Source: Pseudomonadota bacterium (GTDB lineage Bacteria > Pseudomonadota > Alphaproteobacteria > Rhizobiales > Xanthobacteraceae). From it: 64,000 bases of DNA. The position numbers and the translations under genes were made by a program. The notes below the pieces were generated by a model. It was not told the DNA's origin. It did no database searches and was given only the letters and a program-made list of their open reading frames with translations. Location: assembly GCA_023388935.1 (NCBI GenBank), contig JAEWFG010000006.1:1-64000 (forward strand), in the 5' to 3' direction. Positions 17,301 to 25,827 of the stretch are shown here, one piece after another. Numbering within the stretch: position 1 is the first letter of the stretch; each line of letters opens with the position of its first letter.

Positions 17301-19031
17301 GACGATAAGGAAGGCGACGATGAATATTTCGGCCCGGACCTGCTCGACGGCGCGGCAACTATCGGTAGCATGGAGAGCATACTTACACTTTGCGAGGCGC
17401 GCGGCCTTGCTGGGCGAATGCTGAAATGGCACTACCGATCACGCGACCCGTCACTTATGGAGGTTTCGAATCGAGAGTTTTATGACAGCGATCTCGTGCT
17501 GCCTCCGTCACCCTTACAGAAAGATCCGGCCTACGGCCTGCGCTTCACTCGCGTCAACGGGGTTTACGATAAAGGTGGGAAACGGGACAACCGCAAAGAA
17601 GGGGAGGCCATCGTTGATCGGGTAGCGGAGCACGCGCGAGCCAATCCATCACACTCTCTCGGAATAGTCACTTTCTCGTTCGCGCAACGTAATCTGATCA
17701 CTGAACTTCTAGAACTTCGTCGCCGCCAAGACGCTAAGCTGGATCAATTTCTGCGCGAAGGACAGTCCGAAGATCTGTTCGTCAAGAACATCGAGAACGT
17801 GCAAGGCGATGAGCGAGACGTTATTCTCGTCAGTGTTGGCTACGGACCCGTTGTGGCCGGCGGACGGCTGAGTAGCATGTCGTTCGGCCCGGTCAATGGC
17901 GAAGGCGGCGAACGGCGGCTCAATGTGCTGTTCACTCGCGCTCGGATTCGCTGCGAGGTGTTTGCTTCCTTCGATCCCGGTGACATCGATTTGGGCCGCA
18001 CCTCGGGGGAAGGTCCGCGAATCCTCAAACGCTTTCTTGATTTTGCAAAAAATGGCCGCCTGGAAGTAGATTCACCGACGGGCCTCGATGCGGATTCGCC
18101 ATTTGAGGAAGACGTTGCCGATGTCATCCGGGGGTATGGCTTCCTGGCCGACCCACAGGTCGGATCGGCGGGTTTCCGGATCGATCTCGGTATTCGCCAT
18201 CCGGAAAGCCCGGGCAGCTATATCCTCGCGGTCGAGTGTGATGGCGCGACCTATCATAGCGCCCTGTGGGCCAGAGAACGGGACCGCCTGCGTCAGGACG
18301 TGCTCGAACACCTTGGTTGGCGCTTTCATCGGATATGGAGCTCCGACTGGTTTTATAATCGTCACTTCGAGATTGAACGGTTGCGCACCGCGCTTTTCGA
18401 AGCGCGGGACAAGTCTGAGCAGGGACAGCGAGTCGAGGGAGCAAATCATACCCGACCGGCAGAGCCAGTCGAAGAGGAAGGTGGCACGATCGTGATCCCC
18501 GAGGTCGTTGCTCGGCAGATGCCTCCTTATCAGCGGGCGATATTTCCGGTCCGCGGCTCACAAGAGCCGCACGAGGCACCTGTTTCCATGCTTGCGAACC
18601 TGGCTCGAAGGATCGTGGACGCCGAAGGGCCGATTCATGTGGAGGAGATCGCTCGGCGCGTGGCCTCCTGCTTTGGCAAGGAAAAGGCTGGATCGCGGAT
18701 ATTGATTGCGACACAGTCGGCCTTGTCGATCGCCCGATCGGGAAATAGCGATCTGCTTACTGATGGCAAATTCTGGTACACGCGAGGTCAGTCGGACGCG
18801 CCGCCAGTTCGCGACCGCTCGGCTGAGACCGGTGCAACTCTTAAGGCTGCGTGCATCTCCATGCTGGAGATACAGGCCGCATTCACGGTCGCTCGCGAGG
18901 ACAACGCCGGGGGTGAAGACGCGGATCTTGTCAGGACGGTAGCTCGGTTATTGGGTTTCAAACGAGTGGGAGCGGACTTGCAGGCGAGGATAGCCGAAGG
19001 ATTATCCTCCGCAGCATCAGCACGCCAATAG
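14310..19031 (+). CDS. DUF4011/SF1 helicase with C-terminal REase and DUF3320 (putative defence protein)
   Basis: The protein has 1573 residues. The N-terminal part (to about 300) fits DUF4011. An Upf1-like SF1 helicase core is split by a long insertion: Walker A GPPGTGKS at 330-337, motif II DEAS at 954-957, GDKKQLPP, then RSRDP, VQGDERDV and LNVLFTRAR. Next comes a PD-(D/E)xK nuclease of Vsr/REase_MTES_1575 type (D1292, E1309 in VECDGATYHS), then a DUF3320-like domain (about 1430-1490). Start is TTG 14310 behind AAAGGGGAGAG. Such single-gene helicase-nuclease fusions are regarded as candidate anti-phage systems (for example Hhe-like). It stands alone, is lower in GC than its neighbours, and ends 267 bases from tRNA-Arg, all of which suggests horizontal transfer. 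No frameshift is seen, so it is probably functional. Confidence 0.85.
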   Translation: MASVVTRPKGENQTTRPAVIKLFDDTRRRLVETGTRNRLVHVNRANTRGNVLNIVNERSDDVHALLSSGKTMRFLALGHDKVTDSGEVVLADVGQRGFDEDRYIDTLLETRLGPDALQKKLLKIAREAQTAEEESGVNILYLAMGFLTWYEDKASSLPREAPLVLLPVELVRNARSSTYDLRVRDEDALTNLPLQQRLRDDFGIDLPELEVGEDWKPSEYFTQVQLVISPRERWKLDPDAMQLGFFSFSKLLMYRDLAIEAWPDDALADHVLTRGLLYEGFEREEPLFSSTDRLDDVLPPENLFHVVDADASQAKVIEEVRSGRNLVVQGPPGTGKSQTITNIIATAAKEGKRVLFLAEKMAALSVVHDRLVRVGLRDVCLELHSRGANKKSVLGELARTLSQAGTVPRSPGAPIALRDSRDRLNDLAATLHRPIGTTGETAFSVLGWQSRFIGKGCLPPSLEAESLSSMSRQQEIDLLTTIEEYGALLAAEGRTTPHPFEGTRNLQLQPVDLARLTAMLTEAQAALASLATAMRVPFEALALPSTAAIDGVAPLADVLERLEGLPDGTADLARKILEAPDIPRLHEALRAGAAWRQAHDQASAVFVEAAFTIAAAHLRAPLAVGVRSFFARWGNRYRGASRELAGLLREALPKTAAERVARIDQLSAVTSLRSDWESDRDYCGRVLGDVWRGDKTDFVKLLAIAEWCVGLSKAPMSPRSDKAVELATRANALAAMRRTLREAALTSRSSLQAVVKLLDLDLASFGNLGLEHTDLDAVAVRFGTMAAATGRYVSWAQLARCRKALVSAGLARLEERMRSAELDGAAAAIELRYARAERLWKLALENNPDLRGIGLERRHDLVETFAALERERLKDNVTTILASHLAQVPQGAMGEMKVLRGEIGKKRGHMALRRLFEKAGTAIQRIKPVLLMSPISVAQFLPPGTISFDLLVIDEASQVRPEDALGAIARASQIVVVGDKKQLPPSSFFDRVLADEEDDKEGDDEYFGPDLLDGAATIGSMESILTLCEARGLAGRMLKWHYRSRDPSLMEVSNREFYDSDLVLPPSPLQKDPAYGLRFTRVNGVYDKGGKRDNRKEGEAIVDRVAEHARANPSHSLGIVTFSFAQRNLITELLELRRRQDAKLDQFLREGQSEDLFVKNIENVQGDERDVILVSVGYGPVVAGGRLSSMSFGPVNGEGGERRLNVLFTRARIRCEVFASFDPGDIDLGRTSGEGPRILKRFLDFAKNGRLEVDSPTGLDADSPFEEDVADVIRGYGFLADPQVGSAGFRIDLGIRHPESPGSYILAVECDGATYHSALWARERDRLRQDVLEHLGWRFHRIWSSDWFYNRHFEIERLRTALFEARDKSEQGQRVEGANHTRPAEPVEEEGGTIVIPEVVARQMPPYQRAIFPVRGSQEPHEAPVSMLANLARRIVDAEGPIHVEEIARRVASCFGKEKAGSRILIATQSALSIARSGNSDLLTDGKFWYTRGQSDAPPVRDRSAETGATLKAACISMLEIQAAFTVAREDNAGGEDADLVRTVARLLGFKRVGADLQARIAEGLSSAASARQ

Positions 19032-19288
19032 AACTGCGCACTGCAGCCGATTTGCACGCGGCGACGTTTCGAATCGCCGTCCTCGAGCGAAACACGGGGG
19101 GCATGCGAGGCAGAGTACGGAGCCTCAAGCGTCGGGCTACGTCATCGCATCGAAGGACGACACGGACTATTTCCCAAAGGTCCGGGGCGATGTCGGCTTT
19201 GCGGAGCTCTACGCTTCTGAGACGCCCTGATTAATAATCTCGTGCTTACCCGGACCACAGGCCGAAACGGGCAAAAATCTGAGATGCC

Positions 19289-19306
19289 TGATTTTGCTGG
19301 CGCACC
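19289..19306 (+). repeat. tRNA-Arg 3' edge, candidate attachment core
   Basis: TGATTTTGCTGGCGCACC covers the end of tRNA-Arg and nine bases beyond. It is repeated with one change at 11050-11067. Confidence 0.4.
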
Positions 19307-19374
19307 CGACACGATTCGAACGTGTGACCTTTGCCTTCGGAGGGCAACGCTCTATCCAGCTGAGCTACGGGTGC
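19298..19374 (-). tRNA. tRNA-Arg (anticodon CCG)
   Basis: Read on the minus strand, the acceptor GCACCCG pairs with CGGGTGC. The D arm is GCTC-AGCTGGATA-GAGC. The anticodon arm is TTGCC-CTCCGAA-GGCAA with CCG at positions 34-36. The T arm is ACACG-TTCGAAT-CGTGT. The discriminator base is G and CCA is encoded, for 77 bases in all. It decodes CGG. Its 3' end faces the helicase-nuclease gene. Confidence 0.97.
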
Positions 19375-19387
19375 AGCGAGGTCTCAT

Positions 19388-19728
19388 TTAGCTGATTGGC
19401 GAGGGGCGGGCAACCGCTTCTCGCCGCGTCGGCCAGGTCGATTTGCGGGCGGTGGGGCCGCCAGGAACCGGAACGCTCACCTGCGCATCGTCCCGGCCGA
19501 GGCCGGCGAATTCGGCAAGCATCCGTTCGGGACAGATGACGCGGTTGCGGCCGAGCCGTTTGGCCGCATAGGGTGCCTGGTCGGCCGATCCAAGCAACCG
19601 GCCGGGGGCTGCCGTCGGCTTCGCTGGGAATCCGGCTTGCGACGCCGACGCTGAGTGTGGCGTGGTCGCCGAGCGCCGCTCGCATCGCATAGGAGTCCGC
19701 AACGTCGACGGTTTTGGCGGGCTTCGCC
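19388..19728 (-). pseudogene. Decayed C-terminus of a GGDEF diguanylate cyclase
   Basis: Two minus-strand frames together read the end of a GGDEF domain. One gives RAALGDHATLSVGVASRIPS. The other gives GRLLGSADQAPYAAKRLGRN and then RVICPERM, the usual ADxALYxAKxxGRNRV tail. They are joined by a one-base shift within the GGGGG run at 19604-19608. The canonical ALYAAK has become APYAAK. The catalytic half is missing. The remnant directly abuts the stop of the intact GGDEF-EAL gene and lies next to tRNA-Arg. Confidence 0.7.
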
Positions 19729-19731
19729 AGC

Positions 19732-22700
19732 TCAGGCCACCGCCACCGCGGGGACGGCGTCGCCCGCGCCGAACAGCTTTCGCACCTCGGCGGCCGGCTT
19801 CGGCGCGCTGAACAGGTAGCCCTGCATTTCCGTGCAGCCGAGCGTGCGCAGCATCTCGCGCTGGGCCGTGGTCTCGACGCCCTCGGCGACTGTGGTCATG
19901 TTGCTGGCGGCGGCGATGTTCACGACCGCCTGCACGATGACGGGCGCGCCGCTCGCCTCGGCGATGTCGGCGACGAAGCAGCGGTCGATCTTGATCTTGT
20001 CGAACGGGAAGCGCTTCAGATAGCTCAGCGAGGAGTAGCCGGTGCCGAAATCGTCGAGCGCGATGCGCACGCCGATCGCGCGGAGCAGGTGCAGGATCGA
20101 GAGCGCGGCCTCGTCGTCGCGGATCAGTACGGCCTCGGTGATCTCGATCTCGAGCCGGCGCGGATCGAGCCCGGAGGTGGCGAGGGCGCCGGCGATCCTG
20201 AGCGCGAGCGTGTCGCTCTTGAGCTGCACAGGCGACACGTTGACCGCGACTCGCACATGCGCCGGCCAGGTCGCGGCCTCGTTGCAGGCCATGCGCAGCA
20301 CCCAGTCGCCGAGCTCGTTGATGAGGCCGGTATCCTCGGCGATCGGAATGAACTCGGCCGGCGACACCATGCCGCGCTCGGGATGCCGCCAACGCAGCAG
20401 CGCCTCGCAGCCGGAGACCTCGTTGGTGTGCAGATCGACCAGGGGCTGATAGTGAATCTCGAAGCCGCCATTCACGAGCGCCTGGCGCAGATCCTGCTCC
20501 ATGGTCAGGCGCGCCCTGGCGCTCGCGTCCATCGCCGGCTCGAAGAAGCGATGGGTGCGGCGTCCTTCGGCCTTGGCGCCGTACATCGCAAGGTCGGCAT
20601 TCTTGACGAGCTGGTCGAGATCGGCGCCGTCCTGCGGCGCCAGTGCGATCCCGATGCTGGCGTCAGTGGAGAGCCGATGGCCGAGGCAATGATAGGGCTG
20701 CCGGATCGCCTCGTAGATCCGCGTCACGAATGACAGCACGTCGGCGGCGGAGCCGATCCTGCTCTGGATCACCGCGAATTCGTCGCCGCCGAGCCGCGCG
20801 ATCAGGTCGCCCGCCTTGAGGCAGCTCCGGAGGCGGCCGGCGATCGCCTTCAGGAGTTCGTCGCCGACGTGATGGCCGAGCGAATCGTTGATGCCCTTGA
20901 ACTCGTCGACGTCGATATAAAGCAGCGCGAACTGTTCGCCGCCGGCGACCTTCGCCAGCTCGCGTTCGATCTGCTCGCGGAACAGCGTCCGGTTCGGCAG
21001 GTCGGTCAGCGCGTCGTAATGCGCCATGTGTTCGATCTTCTCGTCGGCACGCCGCCGCTCGGTGACGTCATCGACGACATGGATGAGATAGCGCGGCTCG
21101 CCGGCGCTGTCGCGAATGCCGATCCGGGTCGAGGTGACGTAGCGCAGTCCCGTCGCCGGGGTCTGCCAGGGGTGCTCGTCCCTGAAGAGACCTTTGGGCG
21201 TTTGCAGCGCCTTGCTGTCGTCCTCGGTCACCAGCGTGGCCGACGGCAACGGCAAGATGTCGAACGCCGTCTTGCCGACGACGTGCTGGCGCGACTGGCC
21301 GAACTGCTGTTCGGCAACGCCGTTGATCAGCAGATATTGCCGGGTGCGCGCGTCCTTCACCGTGATCTGCGAGGGGATATGGTCGATGATCTCGCGCAGG
21401 AAGGTCTGGGTGCGGTCGCGCTCCTGCTCGAGATTGCGGCGTTCGGTGATGTCCTCGACAGTGGTGATCCAGCCGCCCTGTGCGAGCGGACTGTAGTGCG
21501 CCTGGAACACGCGACCGTCGTCGGACTCGAGGGTGGCCTGGCCCGATTTTCCTTGCGCGACATCGCTCACGACGCGCGCGCACGTCTCGTCGATGTCGCC
21601 GTTGAACGAGCCGTTGTCCTTGCGGTGCTGGAGCACTTCGCGGAATGGGCGGCCGGGCTTCATCACTTCCGCCGGCACATTGTACATGTCGAGGTAGCGC
21701 CGGTTGCAGATGACGAGACGACCGGCGGCGTCGTACAGCACCAGCCCCTGGGTCATGTTGTTCAGAGCAGTGTCCAGCCGCAGCCGCTCCGCTTCCAGCC
21801 GATCCTGGGCGTCGCGGTTCTGCCGGTTGATCTGGCGGACGATCAAGAACAGGATCAGTGCGATCACTCCGGCGGAGAGTGTCGCCGTGGTCACCATGAA
21901 GCCGGTCTGCTGCCGCCAGTCGGCGAGTGCTTCGGACATGGTGTTGGTCGCAACGATGACCAGCGGGAAATGCGTCAGCGACGTGGCCGTGCCCAACCGC
22001 TCCTTGCCATCGACAGGGCTCGTGATGCGAAGCGTGCGCTGGCCGCCACCGGCCAGCACGTTCTGCATCAGAGGAGCATTCTTGTAGCTCTTCCCGATCA
22101 GTTCCTGGACATATGGATGGCGCATCAGCATCTTGCCTTCGCGATCGAGCAGCGAAATCGCCGCACCGTCGGTGAGCGCTACGGATGCGAAATAGCGCTG
22201 ATAGCTGTCGGGATCGATGCGCCGGGCCATCGCGCCGACGAAGGTGCCGTCCGGCAGGCTCAACCGCCGCGCCACGATCGTGGTCCGTTTGCCGATGATG
22301 AAGCTGCCCACGGATTCCAGCAGCACCGGCTCCGACCGCGGATTCGACTTGAAGGTCTGGAAATAGACTCGCGACGAGACGTTGATCTTGGGCAGCGGCA
22401 GGGCGCTGGACCAGCTGATCAGTTCGCCGTCCGCATCGTAGATCGCGATGTCGCCGAGATGGGAGGCGGTGCTGATCTCGTGGCGCAGCATCTCGTTAGC
22501 GGCCGATCCGGACATCCGCTCGCGGAACATCGCGGGCGAGGTGATCTCCCGCAGATTCATCTGTGCGATCAGATCTGCGGCGACGAGGTCGGAATCCTCG
22601 AACTGCTGTTCGAAATGCCGCGCGATCAGCTGCACGGTGTTTTCGAGCTCGCGCTCACGGTTGGCCAACGTACGCTCGCGGAATTCGCCGATGGCCATGG

Positions 22701-22830
22701 CCGTCACGGCGAAGATGCCGGCGACGAGCAACACGCCGCACAGGGTCAGCCACAGCACCGGGCCGCGCCGAGCCGCTGTCTCCCAGCCGCTCTTCGCGGT
22801 GCCCGCCAACGCTGAAAAGACCTCGCGCAT
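19732..22830 (-). CDS. Membrane GGDEF-EAL protein with PAS domains (c-di-GMP turnover)
   Basis: The protein has 1032 residues. A transmembrane helix near residue 30 and another near 330 enclose a periplasmic sensor of Cache type, with the PDGTFVGAMARRIDPDSY segment. Two PAS segments follow (about 360-600). A GGDEF domain has intact GGDEF at about 681-685, and an EAL domain has EAL at 809 and DFGTGYSSL. Both active-site signatures are intact, so it could make and degrade c-di-GMP. The start was chosen at ATG 22830 behind CAGGGAG; a GTG two codons upstream leaves no spacing. The signal sensed is unknown. Confidence 0.93.
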   Translation of the reverse strand: MREVFSALAGTAKSGWETAARRGPVLWLTLCGVLLVAGIFAVTAMAIGEFRERTLANRERELENTVQLIARHFEQQFEDSDLVAADLIAQMNLREITSPAMFRERMSGSAANEMLRHEISTASHLGDIAIYDADGELISWSSALPLPKINVSSRVYFQTFKSNPRSEPVLLESVGSFIIGKRTTIVARRLSLPDGTFVGAMARRIDPDSYQRYFASVALTDGAAISLLDREGKMLMRHPYVQELIGKSYKNAPLMQNVLAGGGQRTLRITSPVDGKERLGTATSLTHFPLVIVATNTMSEALADWRQQTGFMVTTATLSAGVIALILFLIVRQINRQNRDAQDRLEAERLRLDTALNNMTQGLVLYDAAGRLVICNRRYLDMYNVPAEVMKPGRPFREVLQHRKDNGSFNGDIDETCARVVSDVAQGKSGQATLESDDGRVFQAHYSPLAQGGWITTVEDITERRNLEQERDRTQTFLREIIDHIPSQITVKDARTRQYLLINGVAEQQFGQSRQHVVGKTAFDILPLPSATLVTEDDSKALQTPKGLFRDEHPWQTPATGLRYVTSTRIGIRDSAGEPRYLIHVVDDVTERRRADEKIEHMAHYDALTDLPNRTLFREQIERELAKVAGGEQFALLYIDVDEFKGINDSLGHHVGDELLKAIAGRLRSCLKAGDLIARLGGDEFAVIQSRIGSAADVLSFVTRIYEAIRQPYHCLGHRLSTDASIGIALAPQDGADLDQLVKNADLAMYGAKAEGRRTHRFFEPAMDASARARLTMEQDLRQALVNGGFEIHYQPLVDLHTNEVSGCEALLRWRHPERGMVSPAEFIPIAEDTGLINELGDWVLRMACNEAATWPAHVRVAVNVSPVQLKSDTLALRIAGALATSGLDPRRLEIEITEAVLIRDDEAALSILHLLRAIGVRIALDDFGTGYSSLSYLKRFPFDKIKIDRCFVADIAEASGAPVIVQAVVNIAAASNMTTVAEGVETTAQREMLRTLGCTEMQGYLFSAPKPAAEVRKLFGAGDAVPAVAVA

Positions 22831-23015
22831 TCCCACTCCCTGAGGAACAGAAATACTAGGGACAGATGGCCCAAAGCTTAGGAAAGCCGGTTACTCACGG
22901 CTTAATCCGGTTGCGGACTAATACGGATATCTCGCAATACGGGAATCGCCACGTCTCGCGCGGGGCGGGCGCGCGACGCTCTCATTGAGCGCTGCGCTCC
23001 AACGTTAATTGCGGC

Positions 23016-24101
23016 TTAATGCGAGCGGCCCGCGCTCTTCTCGCCACCGCCATTGCGCAGCCGTCCGACCACGCCGGTCGGGAAGAAGTAGACGCTGGCA
23101 ATGAACAGCAGCCCGAGCCACAGCAGCCAGCGATCGGGATGCAACAGCCCCGGCAGCAGCGGCAGGCCGGCTTCCGATGCCGCCTTGGAGGCGACGCCCA
23201 TCAGCGATTGCAGATAGTTCTGGGCGAGGATGAAGATGGCCGCGCCGATGATCGCGCCGTAGATCGTGCCCATGCCGCCGATCACGACCATCAGGAGAAT
23301 GTCCAGCATGATCGAGAAGCTGAGCGAGGTGTCGGGTCCGGCATAACGCAGCCACAGCGCATTCAGGATACCGGCGCTGGCGGCCACCAGTGCGGCAAGG
23401 CAGTTGGCGTAGGTCAAATGGAAGACGGTGCGGAAGCCGAGTGCTTCGGCGCGAAAACGGTTCTCGCGGATCGCCTGGAGCACGCGTCCGAACGGCGAGT
23501 TCACCACGCGCAGCAGAGCGAGGATCATCAGGGCCGAGATGGCGAACACCAGATAGAAGGTCAGGATCCGGCCGTTGATCTCGAAGCCGAACAGGTTTTT
23601 GGAGATCAGCACCGTGCCGGGCCGGAGCAGCTCCGGAAGCTGAAAGCTGCGCCCGTCCTCGCCGCCGGTCAGCCAGGAGAGCTGCGAGGCCAGCACCTGG
23701 AAGGCGGAGGCGACCGCGAGCGTGATCATGGCAAAGAAGATCGCCGCCACCCGCAGCGAAAACAGGCCGATCGCGAGCGCGAGCAGCGCCGCAAGCGGCA
23801 GGCCGACGACGATGCCGGTTGCGACCGCGGTCCAATTCGGACCCATCCCGTACAGCGCGATCGCGATCGCGTAGCTTCCGATGCCGTAGAACATGGTGTG
23901 GGCGAACGACACCGAGCCGGTATAGCCGAGCAGCAGGTCGTAGGAGGCGACCAGCGCGGCGAAGACGCAGATCTTGGCCGCGACGTTCAGCGCCTTGGCG
24001 CCCGGGAACAGGAACGGCGTCGCCGCCAGCGCCAGGATGATGACGACGAGAACGAGGGTGAGGACGCGGCTCTTCGGCGGATCGCCTGACAGGATCATCA
24101 T
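23016..24101 (-). CDS. livM: Branched-chain amino acid-type ABC transporter permease (LivM)
   Basis: The 361-residue inner-membrane permease has 9-10 hydrophobic segments. The LivM-type motifs SYDLLLGYTGSVSFAH and VVIGGMGTIYGAIIGA are present. The start ATG overlaps the livH stop (ATGA), so the genes are translationally coupled. It is the last gene of the transporter operon. Substrate is hydrophobic amino acid or another small organic molecule; it cannot be specified from the permease. Confidence 0.93.
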   Translation of the reverse strand: MMILSGDPPKSRVLTLVLVVIILALAATPFLFPGAKALNVAAKICVFAALVASYDLLLGYTGSVSFAHTMFYGIGSYAIAIALYGMGPNWTAVATGIVVGLPLAALLALAIGLFSLRVAAIFFAMITLAVASAFQVLASQLSWLTGGEDGRSFQLPELLRPGTVLISKNLFGFEINGRILTFYLVFAISALMILALLRVVNSPFGRVLQAIRENRFRAEALGFRTVFHLTYANCLAALVAASAGILNALWLRYAGPDTSLSFSIMLDILLMVVIGGMGTIYGAIIGAAIFILAQNYLQSLMGVASKAASEAGLPLLPGLLHPDRWLLWLGLLFIASVYFFPTGVVGRLRNGGGEKSAGRSH

Positions 24102-25108
24102 CGGCTGGTCACCGCATAGAGGCCGCGCGGCCGCCACATCAGAATGGCGACCATCAGCAGGATGTTGGAGACGAGAGCGAGTTTCGGCACCAGGAAGCCG
24201 CCGTAATTGGCGACCATCGCCACCAGGATCGCGCCGATGAAGCAGCCGCCGATCGACCCCAAGCCGCCGATGATGACCACGATGAAGATCAGCACGGTGA
24301 GGTCGTCGCTCATGGAGGCGTGGACCTGCTCGCGATAGAGCGCCCACATCACGCCGCCGAGGCCGGCCAGCGCCGATCCCGTCATGAACACGCCGAGGAA
24401 CAGGCGGCGGATGCGGTAGCCGAGCGCCTCGACCATCTCGCGGTTCTCGACGCCGGCGCGGATCAGCAGCCCGAGCTTGGTGCGGTTGAGCACGAGCTGG
24501 ATCGCGATGAAGACGGCGAGGCCGATCAGCATCGCCAGCACCCGGTATTTCGCGATCGCGACGTCGCCGATGATGAAGGAGCCGCGCAGCGACGCCGGTA
24601 GCGGCATCGGGATGATCTGCGGCCCCCACAGCGCATAGAGCGTCTGCTCGGCGACGATCAGGCCGCCGGTCGTCATCAGGATCTGCTTCAGGTGCTGGCC
24701 GTAGACGGGCAGGATCAGCACGCGCTCGACGATCAGGCCCAGCGCGCCCGACACCGCCATCGACAGCAGCGCAGCCGGCGCCAGCACCGCGAGGTTCACC
24801 CACAGCGAATCGGCCTGCAAGGAGACCGCGAACGGCGCCAGCACCAGCGTTGCGACATAGGCGCCGACCGCGATGAAGGCGCCATGGCCGAAATTGAGCA
24901 CGTCCATCAGGCCGAACACCAGCGTCAGCCCGGAGGCCATGATGAAGATCATCATGCCCATGGCGAGGCTCGCCGCGGTCAATGTCAGCCAGGTGCTGGG
25001 GGAGCTGATCAGGGGAATCACCACGAGGGCGAGCGCGATCGGCAGCAGGATTGGCGCGATGTCGCGCTTCGGCTTCGGTAGCGGATCGGTTGCGGCAAGC
25101 TCAGTCAC
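24098..25108 (-). CDS. livH: Branched-chain amino acid-type ABC transporter permease (LivH)
   Basis: The protein has 336 residues and 8-9 transmembrane segments. It has the LivH signature GLTLVFGLMDVLNFGHGAF and GGLGSIGGCFIGAILV. Translation probably begins at GTG 25108, whose GTGA overlaps the livF stop. The stop overlaps the livM start. The N-terminus carries an unusual short Pro/Lys-rich cytoplasmic tail before the first helix. Confidence 0.93.
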   Translation of the reverse strand: MTELAATDPLPKPKRDIAPILLPIALALVVIPLISSPSTWLTLTAASLAMGMMIFIMASGLTLVFGLMDVLNFGHGAFIAVGAYVATLVLAPFAVSLQADSLWVNLAVLAPAALLSMAVSGALGLIVERVLILPVYGQHLKQILMTTGGLIVAEQTLYALWGPQIIPMPLPASLRGSFIIGDVAIAKYRVLAMLIGLAVFIAIQLVLNRTKLGLLIRAGVENREMVEALGYRIRRLFLGVFMTGSALAGLGGVMWALYREQVHASMSDDLTVLIFIVVIIGGLGSIGGCFIGAILVAMVANYGGFLVPKLALVSNILLMVAILMWRPRGLYAVTSR

Positions 25109-25827
25109 TGATGCGTCTCCAGGCTCAGGCCCAGCAGCCGCTCCTGCAGCGGCACGTCGGCGGCTAGCGCCGCCATCTCGCCGCGATGGACGATGGTGCC
25201 GTTGTCCATGACCAGCACGCTGTCGCCGAGCTCGCGGGCGGCAAAGAAATTCTGTTCGACCAGGAGGATCGTCGCACCCTTGCGCTTGATCTCCTTCAGG
25301 CACTCGATCAGCGCCATCACGATCGCAGGCGCCAGCCCCTTGGTCGGTTCGTCGATCAGCAGCAGCTTGCGCGGCTCGATGATGGCGCGAGCGATCGACA
25401 GCATCTGCTTCTGCCCGCCGGAGAGACTGCCGGCGCGCGAGAGCCAGAACCGGCGCAGCGCCGGGAAGAAGCCGAAGATCCAGTCGAGCTGGGTGTCGTC
25501 GAGCGGCCCGTCGCGCGCTGCCAGCACGAGATTCTCCTTCACCGTGAGGTCGGAGAACACCGCCATGCTTTCCGGCACGTAGCCGACGCCGAGCCGCGCG
25601 ATGTCGGGCGTGGCGCGGCTCTCGATACGCTCGCCGGCGAGGCTGATCTCGCCGCTCGATGCCTGCCACAGGCCCATGATGGTGCGCAGCGTCGTGGTCT
25701 TGCCGGCGCCGTTGCGGCCGAGCAGCATCGTGGTCTGTCCCTGCGGGACCGCGAGGTCGATGCCCTGGAGGATGTGGTAGCGGCCGATATGGGTGTGCAC
25801 GCCGGAAAGTTTGAGCAGGTCGGTCAT
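25105..25827 (-). CDS. livF: ABC transporter ATP-binding protein (LivF)
   Basis: The protein has 240 residues. Walker A reads GRNGAGKTT, the ABC signature LSGGQKQ, and Walker B LLLIDEPTKGLAP, the last being typical of LivF-type ATPases. The start ATG overlaps the livG stop (ATGA). It energises the LivH/LivM permease together with LivG. Confidence 0.95.
   Translation of the reverse strand: MTDLLKLSGVHTHIGRYHILQGIDLAVPQGQTTMLLGRNGAGKTTTLRTIMGLWQASSGEISLAGERIESRATPDIARLGVGYVPESMAVFSDLTVKENLVLAARDGPLDDTQLDWIFGFFPALRRFWLSRAGSLSGGQKQMLSIARAIIEPRKLLLIDEPTKGLAPAIVMALIECLKEIKRKGATILLVEQNFFAARELGDSVLVMDNGTIVHRGEMAALAADVPLQERLLGLSLETHQ

Noticed and set aside
20869..22815. Plus-strand open frame of 648 codons
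   Set aside because: Antisense to the GGDEF-EAL gene; composition is the mirror of a high-GC gene and lacks any motif.
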